Source: Streptomyces sp. CC0208
GTDB lineage: Bacteria > Actinomycetota > Actinomycetes > Streptomycetales > Streptomycetaceae
Length of the DNA stretch: 64,000 bases
Assembly: GCF_003443735.1 (NCBI RefSeq)
Contig: NZ_CP031969.1
Span: forward strand, 7,812,001 to 7,876,000
Reading direction: 5' to 3'
Part shown: positions 17,393-24,975 of the stretch, piece after piece
How the letters are laid out: each line of letters begins with the position of its first letter
Numbering within the stretch: the first letter of the stretch is position 1
Program-made: the position numbers and the translations under genes
The notes under the pieces: model-generated
Told to the model about the DNA's origin: nothing
Database searches by the model: none
What the model saw: the letters and a program-made list of their open reading frames with translations, nothing else

Positions 17393-17821
17393 TCACTCCG
17401 CGACGGCCTTCTCCGCCAGTACTCTGTCGATCTTCACACGGACGAGGAGTTCTCCGGGGACGCCGTTGCGGGCGCCGAACTCCTCGGCCCGTTCCTCGCC
17501 CATGTACCGCGCCCCGATCCGCCCGGCCCAGTGCCGCACCTCGTCGAGATCCTCCGATATCCGGGCCCGTCCCTGCAGCACCACATAGTCGAAGGGCGGC
17601 CGGTCGTCGTCCACGCACAGGGCGACACGCCCGTCCCGCGCCAGATTGCGCCCCTTCACGGTCGCCTTCCCGGTGTTGAACACCAGGTCGTCGCCGTCGA
17701 GCACGAACCAGATCGGTGCCACATGCGGACTTCCGTCGGCCCGGACGGTCGACAACTTGCCGGTACGGGTGCCGTGCGAGACGAACTCCCGCCATTCCTC
17801 ATCGGTCATCTTCTGCGCCAT
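17393..17821 (-). CDS. PPOX-class (probably F420-dependent) flavoprotein
   Basis: This 142-aa split-barrel protein has the family opening EWREFVSHGTRTGKLSTVRADGSPHVAPIWFV, then LVFNTGKATVKGRNLARDGRVALCVDD. Members bind F420, FMN or heme and reduce small substrates; the R/K-rich strand is typical of the actinobacterial F420-linked group. AAGGAGA lies 8 bases before the ATG. It is divergent from the orphan roadblock gene across 94 bases, and convergent with cvnD, 32 bases apart. Confidence 0.88.
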   Translation of the reverse strand: MAQKMTDEEWREFVSHGTRTGKLSTVRADGSPHVAPIWFVLDGDDLVFNTGKATVKGRNLARDGRVALCVDDDRPPFDYVVLQGRARISEDLDEVRHWAGRIGARYMGEERAEEFGARNGVPGELLVRVKIDRVLAEKAVAE

Positions 17822-17915
17822 GTCCCCATTCTCCTTGCCCCGTTGACGGTCGTGGGGAAGGCTTGCCGGGGGATCCTCCGGGCAGGAGGAGACGTCACAC
17901 GGGGAGACGGGACAC

Positions 17916-18329
17916 ATGCCGGAGAAGCAGGGGCTCGGCTGGCTGCTGGACGATCTGACCGAGCGAGTCGACCATGTGCGGCACGCGCTGGTGCTGTCCA
18001 ACGACGGGCTGGTGACGGGCGCCAGCACGGGACTGCGCCGCGAGGACGCGGACCATCTCGCCGCCGTCTCGTCCGGACTGCACAGCCTGGCCAAGGGCTC
18101 GGGGCGCCACTTCGGCGCGGGCAACGTACGGCAGACGATGATCGAGTTCGACGACGCGGTGCTGTTCGTCACCGCGGCGGGCACCGGCAGCTGTCTGTGT
18201 GTGCTCAGCGGCTCCGACGCCGACTTCGGCCGGATCGCGTACGAGATGACCCTGCTCGTCAACCGGGTCGGCGAGCACCTCGACGTGGACGCCCGCCGAC
18301 CCGAGCGGAGCCCGGCGACAGACCTCTGA
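17916..18329 (+). CDS. Orphan roadblock/LC7 protein, CvnB paralogue
   Basis: This 137-aa roadblock protein is closely similar to the conservon CvnB above: LGWLLDDLTERVDHVRHALVLSNDGL, LRREDADHLAAVSSG and GRHFGAGNVRQTMIEFDD match almost residue for residue. It lacks the N-terminal extension of CvnB. No cvnA, C or D follows, so it probably arose by duplication of the nearby cvnB and may compete for the same GTPase or serve another. It has its own GGGGAG site and is transcribed away from the PPOX gene. Confidence 0.9.
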   Translation: MPEKQGLGWLLDDLTERVDHVRHALVLSNDGLVTGASTGLRREDADHLAAVSSGLHSLAKGSGRHFGAGNVRQTMIEFDDAVLFVTAAGTGSCLCVLSGSDADFGRIAYEMTLLVNRVGEHLDVDARRPERSPATDL

Positions 18330-18452
18330 CCTGCGTGTTCTCCGGTCCGTTGAAGTTATCCACAGGCTCGCCACGGCTCGCGCCCCACCGGCTACGGTTT
18401 CTGTCACAGCGAACGCACACAGCGTGAGCGACGACTCCACGGGGGAGCGATC

Positions 18453-19334
18453 ATGACGAGCAGCACCGTCACCCAACTCCAGCGGAATGCCTACACACCC
18501 AGCCGTGCGGCGCGCGAACTGGGCCTCAGGCGAAGCGAGTTCGACCTCGCTGTCCACCTGGGCCAGATCCGGACGGTGCCCGACGAAGGGGGCGGGGGAC
18601 GACGCGTCACGCGTTCCGAGGTCGACCGGCTCCGGGCCACGAGCGGTTTTCCCGAGGCACTGCGTCAACGCGTACGGCTCGTGGGCACCACCGAGGGCGC
18701 GGAGGCCATGGGCATCTCCGCCGGCAGGTTCACCCGCCTGGCGCGCCTCGGCCTGTTCTCGCCGGTGCGCTTCTATCTGAACCGGTACCGCGCCGTCGTG
18801 TGGCTGTATCTGGCCGACGAACTGGAGGAGTTCACGAGGGTCCAGGACAACACCCCGCTGCTGACCGCCCGGCGTATGCCCGAGGGTTTGCGCGACATGC
18901 TGGACGAGGGTGTGGACCTGCGCGCCCGCAACTGGCGCGGCCGCCACCGAGGATTCCTCCTGCGCCTGGCCGAGGACCCGTGGGAGAGCGCCGGAGCGCT
19001 CGCCGCCTTCCTCGACCCGGTCCAGATCGCGGAGCTCGTCCCGGATCCCTACGAGCGGTCCCACCTTCATCGGTTCCGGCCGGGACCACCCGCCCACGGG
19101 GCACAGGGCTCGCCCGCCGCGCACCTCATCGAGAACATCATGACGGCGGACGACCCGGCCGAGATCGCCTGGCTGAGGGCCGAACTGACCGGCGTCCTTC
19201 AGGACGCGCGACGGTTCCGGCCCGCCCCACGCCCCGCGGTCCGGCAGGCGCCTTCCGCCCCGTCACCGGAGGAGCCGGCACCCCATGGGCCGCCCCGCGG
19301 GCTGCTGGGCTGGCTCCGCCGCAGAAGCGCCTGA
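18453..19334 (+). CDS. DUF6397-like protein
   Basis: This 293-aa cytoplasmic protein begins with a helix-turn-helix-like segment (TPSRAARELGLRRSEFDLAVHLGQIRT, about residues 15-41) and a second such unit (AEAMGISAGRFTRLARLGLFSP), resembling paired MerR/excisionase-type DNA-recognition folds, then an all-helical region and a proline-rich tail ending GLLGWLRRRSA. It resembles DUF6397 proteins of Streptomyces by memory, not by search. GGGGGAG precedes the ATG. A DNA-binding role is an inference. The stop lies in a 23-base tandem duplication. Confidence 0.78.
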   Translation: MTSSTVTQLQRNAYTPSRAARELGLRRSEFDLAVHLGQIRTVPDEGGGGRRVTRSEVDRLRATSGFPEALRQRVRLVGTTEGAEAMGISAGRFTRLARLGLFSPVRFYLNRYRAVVWLYLADELEEFTRVQDNTPLLTARRMPEGLRDMLDEGVDLRARNWRGRHRGFLLRLAEDPWESAGALAAFLDPVQIAELVPDPYERSHLHRFRPGPPAHGAQGSPAAHLIENIMTADDPAEIAWLRAELTGVLQDARRFRPAPRPAVRQAPSAPSPEEPAPHGPPRGLLGWLRRRSA

Positions 19335-19371
19335 CCGACAGCGGCCGGAGCGCCTGACCTACAGCGGCCGG
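19326..19371. repeat. 23-base tandem duplication across two convergent stop codons
   Basis: Unit 1 is 19326-19348 and unit 2 is 19349-19371, differing by one base. Unit 1 supplies the TGA of the DUF6397 gene (19332-19334). Unit 2 supplies the TAG of tesB on the other strand (19359-19361), and the one differing base is part of that stop. Confidence 0.85.
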
Positions 19372-20225
19372 AACAGTCCCTCCTGGACTACGGACACCAG
19401 CAGACGCCCCTCCTGGTCGTAGATCCGGCCACGGGCCAGACCGCGCCCACCCGTCGCGATCGGCGACTCCTGGTCGTACAGGAACCACTCGTCCGTGCGG
19501 AAGGGACGGTGGAACCACATGGCGTGATCCAACGACGCGATGTCGAAGCTCCGGGGGCCCCACAAGGGCTGGACCGGGAGGCGGACGGCATCCAGGAGAG
19601 TCATGTCGCTCGCGTAGGTCAGCGCGCAGGTGTGCACGACCGGGTCGTCCCCGAGCGGCCCGACCGCGCGCATCCACACCGCGCTGCGCGGCTCGGCGTC
19701 CTTGACCTCCTCGGCGCTCCAGCGCAGCCGGTCCACATACCGGATGTCGAAGGGCTGGCGGCGTGCCATCCGCTCCAACTGCTCGGGCAGCTTGCCCAGA
19801 TGCTCCCGGATCTCGTCCCCGACATTCGGCAGGGACTCCGGGTCCGGGACCTTGCGGGCAGGAGGCAGCTGGTGCTCGAAGGGACCTTCCTCAGGCTTGT
19901 GAAAGGAGGCGGTGAGATTGAAGATCGTGCGGCCCTGCTGCACGGCGGTGACCCGGCGCGTCGTGAACGACCGTCCGTCCCGCACCCGCTCGACCTGGTA
20001 CACGATCGGCACCCCGGGGCGGCCCGGACGCAGGAAGTACGCGTGCAGCGAGTGCACCGGGCGCTCGCCGTCCGTGGTGCGGGCGGCGGCCACCAGCGCC
20101 TGGCCCGCGACCTGGCCGCCGAAGACCCGCTGGAGGGATTCGTGCGGGCTTCGGCCACGGAAGATGTTGACCTCGATCTGCTCCAGGTCGAGCAGGTCGA
20201 CGAGCCTCTCGGCCGGGTTGGTCAT
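19359..20225 (-). CDS. tesB: Acyl-CoA thioesterase II
   Basis: This 288-aa double hot-dog thioesterase hydrolyses acyl-CoA to free fatty acid and CoA. The first hot-dog (about 12-120) has FGGQVAGQALVAAARTT and HSLHAYFLRPG, and the second (about 170-285) has LDHAMWFHRPFRTDEWFLYDQESP, both typical of TesB. No signal peptide. AAGGAG lies 9 bases before the ATG at 20225, directly after an array of 18-base repeats. It follows the DUF3516 helicase on the same strand and may be read from its transcript. Confidence 0.93.
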   Translation of the reverse strand: MTNPAERLVDLLDLEQIEVNIFRGRSPHESLQRVFGGQVAGQALVAAARTTDGERPVHSLHAYFLRPGRPGVPIVYQVERVRDGRSFTTRRVTAVQQGRTIFNLTASFHKPEEGPFEHQLPPARKVPDPESLPNVGDEIREHLGKLPEQLERMARRQPFDIRYVDRLRWSAEEVKDAEPRSAVWMRAVGPLGDDPVVHTCALTYASDMTLLDAVRLPVQPLWGPRSFDIASLDHAMWFHRPFRTDEWFLYDQESPIATGGRGLARGRIYDQEGRLLVSVVQEGLFRPL

Positions 20226-20243
20226 GGGTGGGACACTCCTTGG

Positions 20244-20344
20244 CTCACGTCCGGCCTGGGACTCACGTCCGGCCTGGGACTCACGTCCGGCCTGGGGCTC
20301 ACAACAAGCCTGGGGCTCACAACAGGCCTGGGGCTCACAGCTGG
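20244..20344 (-). repeat. 18-base tandem repeat array upstream of tesB
   Basis: Five 18-base units occupy 20244-20333 and a partial sixth reaches the helicase stop codon. The first three read CTCACGTCCGGCCTGGGA with one change at the end; the next two diverge to CTCACAACA-type cores. The array fills the whole space between the helicase stop and the tesB ribosome binding site, so its copy number sets the tesB leader length. Confidence 0.9.
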
Positions 20345-22848
20345 CCGACATCGGTGACCCGGACGACCGCACGGCCCTCCGCGTCGGAGGCGACGAGATC
20401 GATCTCCGCGCTGATGCCCCAGTCGTGGTCGCCGTTCGGGTCGGCGAAAGTCTGCCGGACGCGCCACAGCCGGTTCTGCGGCTCCTCCTCGATCCGCAGC
20501 AGCTTGGGCCCACGGGCGTCGGGGCCGGTGCCGAGATCGTCGTACTCGTCCCAGTACTTGTCCATCGCCTCGCCCCACGCGTCGGCGTCCCAGCCTGCCT
20601 CGCCGTCCATCTCGCCGAGCTCCTCGACCTGGTCGAGGGCGGCGAGTTCGACGCGGCGGAACAGGGCGTTGCGGACCAGGACACGGAAAGCGCGTGCGTT
20701 GGCCGTGACGGGCTTGACCTCGTCGGCCCGCTCCTGGGCCTCCTCGGCGGTCATCTCCTCCGGGTTGGCGAGCTGCTCCCACTCGTCCAGCAGGCTGGAG
20801 TCGACCTGGCGGACCGTCTCGCCGAGCCACTCGATCAGGTCCTGCAGATCCTCGGACTTCAGGTCGTCGGGGATGTTGTGGTCGAGCGCCTTGTAGGCGC
20901 TGGCGAGGTAGCGCAGGACGATGCCCTCGGTGCGGGCGAGATCGTAGAGGGAGACCAACTCCGTGAAGGTCAGAGCCCGTTCGTACATGTCACGGATGAC
21001 GGACTTCGGGGAGAGCGGATGGTCGCCGACCCAGGGGTGGCTCTTGCGGTAGGTGTCGTACGCGTGGAAGAGCAGCTCCTCCAGGGGCTTCGGGTACGAG
21101 ATGTCCTGGAGGCGCTCCATGCGCTCCTCGTACTCGACGCCGTCCGCCTTCATCGCGGCCACGGCCTCGCCCTTCGCCTTGTTCAGCTGGGCCACCAGGA
21201 TCTGCCGGGGGTCGTCCAGCGTGGACTCCACGACGGACACCATGTCCAGGGCGTAGGACGGCGATTCGGGGTCGAGCAGCTCGAACGCGGCGAGCGCGAA
21301 CGTGGACAGCGGCTGGTTGAGCGCGAAGTCCTGCTGGAGGTCCACGGTGAGGCGGACGATGCGGCCGGAGGCGTCGGGCTCGTCGAGCTTCTCGACGATG
21401 CCGCCGTCCAGCAGCGAGCGGTAGATGGCGATCGCCCGCCGGATGTGCTTCAGCTGCTGCTTGCGCGGCTCGTGGTTGTCCTCCAGGAGGTGCCGCATCG
21501 CCGCGAAGGCGTTCCCGGGGCGGGCGATCACCGACAGCAGCATCGTGTGGGTGACCCGGAAACGGGACGTCAGCGGCTCAGGCTCGGAGCCGATCAGCTT
21601 CTCGAAGGTGTTCTCCGACCAGGCGACGAACCCCTCCGGCGCCTTCTTGCGCACCACCTTGCGGCGCTTCTTCGGGTCGTCGCCCGCCTTCGCGAGCGCC
21701 TTCTCGTTCTCGATGACGTGCTCGGGAGCCTGGGCGACGACGAAGCCCGCCGTGTCGTAGCCCGCCCGGCCCGCGCGGCCCGCGATCTGGTGGAACTCGC
21801 GGGCCCGCAGGGTACGGACACGGTTGCCGTCGTACTTGGTCAGCGCCGTGAACAGCACCGTGCGAATGGGCACGTTGACGCCGACGCCGAGCGTGTCCGT
21901 GCCGCAGATGACCTTCAGCAGACCGGCCTGCGCCAGCTTCTCCACCAGCCGCCGGTACTTGGGCAGCATGCCGGCGTGATGGACGCCGATGCCGTGCCGG
22001 ACGTAACGGGAGAGGTTGCGACCGAACTTCGTGGTGAAGCGGAAGTTGCCGATCAGGTCGGCGATCTGGTCCTTCTCCTCCCGCGTGCACATGTTGATGC
22101 TCATCAGCGCCTGCGCCCGCTCCACGGCCTGAGCCTGAGTGAAGTGCACGATGTACACCGGCGCCTGCTTGGTCTCCAGCAGTTCCGTCAGGGTCTCGGT
22201 GAGCGGGGTGAACTTGTACTCGTAGGAGAGCGGGACGGGACGGGTCGCCGAGCGGACCACCGACGTCGGCCGGCCGGTGCGCCGGGTCAGGTCCTTCTCG
22301 AACATCGAGACGTCGCCGAGCGTGGCCGACATCAGGATGAACTGCGCCTGGGGCAGCTCCAGGATCGGGATCTGCCAGGCCCAGCCGCGGTCCGCCTCGG
22401 CGTAGAAGTGGAACTCGTCCATGACGACCTGGCCGACGTCCGCGCCCTTGCCGTCGCGCAGTGCGATCGACGCCAGCACCTCGGCGGTGCAGCAGATGAC
22501 GGGGGCGTCGGCGTTGACGGAGGCGTCGCCGGTCAGCATGCCGACGTTCTCCGTGCCGAACATCTTGCACAGCTCGAAGAACTTCTCCGACACGAGCGCC
22601 TTGATGGGCGCGGTGTAGAAGGTGACCTCGTCACGGGCGAGGGCGGCGAAGTGCGCACCCGCCGCGATCATGCTCTTGCCGGAGCCGGTGGGCGTCGACA
22701 CGATCACGTTCGCCCCCGAGACCACCTCGATCAGCGCCTCCTCCTGATGGGAGTAGAGCGTGAGACCGCGTTCCTCGGCCCACGACTCGAAGGCTTCGTA
22801 GAGGGCGTCGGGGTCGGCGGTCGGCGGCAGCTGATCGATGAGGGTCAC
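20335..22848 (-). CDS. DEAD/DEAH-box helicase with DUF3516 C-terminus
   Basis: This is a Ski2-like superfamily 2 helicase of about 837 aa, probably acting on RNA. It shows Walker A STPTGSGKS, motif II VMDEFHFY, motif III SATLG, motif V GTDTLGVGVNVP and motif VI QIAGRAGRAGY. The C-terminal half (about residue 440 on) is the helical DUF3516 region found with this helicase in actinobacteria. The GTG at 22848 (VTLIDQLPPT) is preferred; the frame is open 32 more codons upstream, into sequence shared with the divergent gene. A role in RNA turnover is inferred from Ski2 relatives. Confidence 0.92.
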   Translation of the reverse strand: MTLIDQLPPTADPDALYEAFESWAEERGLTLYSHQEEALIEVVSGANVIVSTPTGSGKSMIAAGAHFAALARDEVTFYTAPIKALVSEKFFELCKMFGTENVGMLTGDASVNADAPVICCTAEVLASIALRDGKGADVGQVVMDEFHFYAEADRGWAWQIPILELPQAQFILMSATLGDVSMFEKDLTRRTGRPTSVVRSATRPVPLSYEYKFTPLTETLTELLETKQAPVYIVHFTQAQAVERAQALMSINMCTREEKDQIADLIGNFRFTTKFGRNLSRYVRHGIGVHHAGMLPKYRRLVEKLAQAGLLKVICGTDTLGVGVNVPIRTVLFTALTKYDGNRVRTLRAREFHQIAGRAGRAGYDTAGFVVAQAPEHVIENEKALAKAGDDPKKRRKVVRKKAPEGFVAWSENTFEKLIGSEPEPLTSRFRVTHTMLLSVIARPGNAFAAMRHLLEDNHEPRKQQLKHIRRAIAIYRSLLDGGIVEKLDEPDASGRIVRLTVDLQQDFALNQPLSTFALAAFELLDPESPSYALDMVSVVESTLDDPRQILVAQLNKAKGEAVAAMKADGVEYEERMERLQDISYPKPLEELLFHAYDTYRKSHPWVGDHPLSPKSVIRDMYERALTFTELVSLYDLARTEGIVLRYLASAYKALDHNIPDDLKSEDLQDLIEWLGETVRQVDSSLLDEWEQLANPEEMTAEEAQERADEVKPVTANARAFRVLVRNALFRRVELAALDQVEELGEMDGEAGWDADAWGEAMDKYWDEYDDLGTGPDARGPKLLRIEEEPQNRLWRVRQTFADPNGDHDWGISAEIDLVASDAEGRAVVRVTDVGQL

Positions 22849-22993
22849 CCACCCATCTTGCCTGCCCGGACGCCCGATGGGGGAATCGGATGCGAGTCCG
22901 ATGATCACGACCAGTACGCTGTGTCGCCGACGCAGCGTCAGCACAGCCGGTCAACTGGACAGTGGCACACGAGGAATGGGGCGGGCAACGCCG

Positions 22994-23788
22994 ATGATGG
23001 GACCAGCACACTCACTGTCGGGCGCCGCGGCCTGGCTGGGCGTAGGAGCGGCGGCCGCCGCCACCGGGCACACCATGCCGTGGCCCGTACTGCTGGCCGG
23101 AGCCCTGATCTGCGCGGGTGCCGCGCTCGCACCCGACCTCGACCACAAGGCGGCCACGATCTCGCGGGCCTTCGGGCCGATCTCACGGGCCCTGTGCGAG
23201 ATCGTCGACAAACTCTCGTACGCCGTCTACAAGGCCACCAAGAAGCAGGGGGACCCGCGTCGCTCCGGCGGGCACCGCACCCTGACCCATACCTGGCTGT
23301 GGGCCGTACTCATCGGTGCGGGCTGCTCGGTGGCGGCGATCACCGGGGGACGCTGGGCGGTGCTGGCGATCCTGTTCGTGCACATGGTGCTGGCCATCGA
23401 GGGCCTGCTGTGGCGGGCGACCCGGGGCTCCAGCGCCGACGTCCTGGTCTGGCTGCTGGCGGCTACCAGCGCGTGGATCATCGCGGGCGTGCTGGACAAG
23501 CCGGGCAACGGTTCGGACTGGCTGTTCACGCAGCCGGGCCAGGAGTACCTGTGGCTGGGACTGCCGGTCGTGCTGGGCGCGCTCGTGCACGACATCGGGG
23601 ACGCGCTGACGGTTTCCGGCTGCCCGATCCTGTGGCCGATCCCGGTGGGCCGCAAGCGCTGGTACCCGATCGGCCCGCCGAAGATCATGCGCTTCCGGGC
23701 GGGCAGCTGGGTCGAGCTGAAGGTGCTGATGCCGGCCTTCATGCTGCTCGGGGGCGTGGGCTGCGCGGCGGCCCTCAACTTCATCTGA
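22994..23788 (+). CDS. YdjM-type membrane-bound metal-dependent hydrolase
   Basis: This 264-aa polytopic membrane protein of the YdjM/LexA-binding family has the metal-ligand motifs LAPDLDHKAAT, GGHRTLTHTW and HDIGDALT on the cytoplasmic loops. The E. coli homologue is SOS-linked and the fold relates to phospholipase C/zinc hydrolases; the substrate is unknown. Four or five spans lie between residues 10 and 262. The start is uncertain: the ATG pair at 22994/22997 is preferred, because upstream residues are poor coding sequence. It is divergent from the helicase. Confidence 0.85.
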   Translation: MMGPAHSLSGAAAWLGVGAAAAATGHTMPWPVLLAGALICAGAALAPDLDHKAATISRAFGPISRALCEIVDKLSYAVYKATKKQGDPRRSGGHRTLTHTWLWAVLIGAGCSVAAITGGRWAVLAILFVHMVLAIEGLLWRATRGSSADVLVWLLAATSAWIIAGVLDKPGNGSDWLFTQPGQEYLWLGLPVVLGALVHDIGDALTVSGCPILWPIPVGRKRWYPIGPPKIMRFRAGSWVELKVLMPAFMLLGGVGCAAALNFI

Positions 23789-23811
23789 GTCCGGGGCGCC
23801 GGCGTTCCCCG

Positions 23812-24072
23812 TCAGCTGCCCTGACCGGTCCCGCCGCCGTAGCGCCGTTCGAAGGCGGCCACCCGTCCCTCCGAGTCCACCGTCCGCGCCTTGCCGGTGT
23901 AGAAGGGGTGGCTCTCGGAGGAGATCTCCACGTCCACCACCGGGTAGGTCTCGCCGTCGTCCCACTCGATGGTCTGGTCGCTGGTGGCGGTGGACCGGGT
24001 CAGGAAGGCGTAGCCGGCGGAGCGGTCGCGGAAGACGACCTCGCGGTAGTCGGGGTGCTTGTCCTGCTGCAT
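23812..24072 (-). CDS. rpmE2: Type B 50S ribosomal protein L31
   Basis: This 86-aa L31 of the type B (zinc-independent) class has DKHPDYREVVFRDRSAGYAFLTRST near the start and SHPFYTGKARTVDSEGRVAAFERRYG near the end, and no cysteine anywhere. Type A L31 binds zinc through CxxC motifs; type B replaces it under zinc limitation. In Streptomyces such paralogues are usually repressed by Zur, but I see no obvious Zur box in the bases upstream. It is convergent with the YdjM gene, 23 bases apart. Confidence 0.95.
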   Translation of the reverse strand: MQQDKHPDYREVVFRDRSAGYAFLTRSTATSDQTIEWDDGETYPVVDVEISSESHPFYTGKARTVDSEGRVAAFERRYGGGTGQGS

Positions 24073-24153
24073 GGCTGCTCCTCGGGAGGCGCGGGATACG
24101 GCACGGGCGGTACGTCGGTGGGCGGTGTGGAGAGGGCCGGGCGGCAGCGACGG

Positions 24154-24624
24154 TCAGCCGGGCAGGGACTCCTCGTCGACGATGTGCATCGCGGCCTCCT
24201 CCGCGGACGCCGCGGCACCGTCGATGCCCACGTCCGTGGCGATCAGCGCGCTCTCCTCGTCCTCGTGAGCCCCTTCGTCGGGGGCCACGAGACGGCCGGA
24301 ACGCAGCGCGCCGACCTCGTTGTCCAGGAGCTCGCCGTCGGAGCCGTCGCAGTCACCGATGCCGTCGCCGTCGGACGGCGCGAGATCGGGCGTCTCCTCG
24401 GCGAGCCGTTGGTCCAGCGTCTCGCCCTGTCGGCGCTCCGCGGCCGTCACACCGCTGTGCTCCACCGCCCACGGCCGCTCCGGCGGGGACCAGCCGCGGT
24501 CGAGGGGATCGCCGACTCCGTCGTCCTCCAGGGTGTCCTCCGCGTCGAGCAGACCCGCGTCGTCCTGGATCTCGGAGCCGTCGGGCTGGTAGACGTCGTC
24601 TCCCCATCCGTCGGAGCTGTCCAC
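24154..24624 (-). CDS. DUF5709 acidic protein
   Basis: This 156-aa, highly acidic, probably disordered protein has the DUF5709 signature: YQPDGSEIQDDAGLLDAEDTLED, DPLDRGWSPPERPWAVEHSGVT, ETLDQRLAEETPD and ESALIATDVGIDG. GTG at 24624 has GGAGG 5 bases upstream; longer in-frame starts give arginine-rich non-coding-like sequence. DUF5709 proteins are Streptomyces-typical and of unknown function. It sits upstream of rpmE2 on the same strand with an 81-base gap. Confidence 0.88.
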   Translation of the reverse strand: MDSSDGWGDDVYQPDGSEIQDDAGLLDAEDTLEDDGVGDPLDRGWSPPERPWAVEHSGVTAAERRQGETLDQRLAEETPDLAPSDGDGIGDCDGSDGELLDNEVGALRSGRLVAPDEGAHEDEESALIATDVGIDGAAASAEEAAMHIVDEESLPG

Positions 24625-24964
24625 GGGTACCTCCAGGTGAAGGGGACGGACCCGTTCCTTTCGCGACCCGGGGCGGGCCGCGGACTGACGGGGCACCTGC
24701 CGCGCCCGCCGATGAACCGTGCCGTCCGCGTGCGCTCCCTGAGCCGGTGCTGCTGTCCAGCCTTCCACCCCCTTTCGGGACTGCGCAACGCCACGGGGTC
24801 GCTGCGTCGGCTGGAGCGGGGGTGGGTCTGGAGATCGGGGGTGTGTTGTCAGGGTGTACGGAGGCCGGGGGCGCCAGCCGCAGGGGACCTTGACCTCCGG
24901 TACTCGCTGCCCCCGTCACCCGGCACCCCTCACCCGGCACCCCTCACCCGGTGCCCCTCACCCC
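24625..24964. other. 340-base intergenic region with 14-base tandem repeats at one end
   Basis: No gene is visible here. The left part should hold the promoter of the DUF5709 gene (minus strand). The right end (24916-24964) is a 14-base tandem repeat that continues into the last codons of the ABC exporter gene. No convincing terminator hairpin was found. Confidence 0.5.
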
Positions 24965-24975
24965 TCACCCGTGCC
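24916..24975 (-). repeat. 14-base tandem repeats at the ABC exporter stop codon
   Basis: Units TCACCCGGCACCCC at 24916-24929 and 24930-24943, and a variant with GGTG at 24944-24957, are followed by two partial units. The last partial unit supplies the exporter's TGA (24965-24967). The minus strand is therefore a run of short G-blocks immediately after the stop. Confidence 0.85.

Noticed and set aside
18356..18364. A DnaA-box-like TTATCCACA
   Set aside because: Single 9-base match with no cluster, no AT-rich unwinding region and no dnaA/dnaN neighbours. Not an origin.
20244..20344. CRISPR-like repeat array
   Set aside because: Repeats are directly adjacent 18-base units with no unique spacers and no cas genes; it is a minisatellite.
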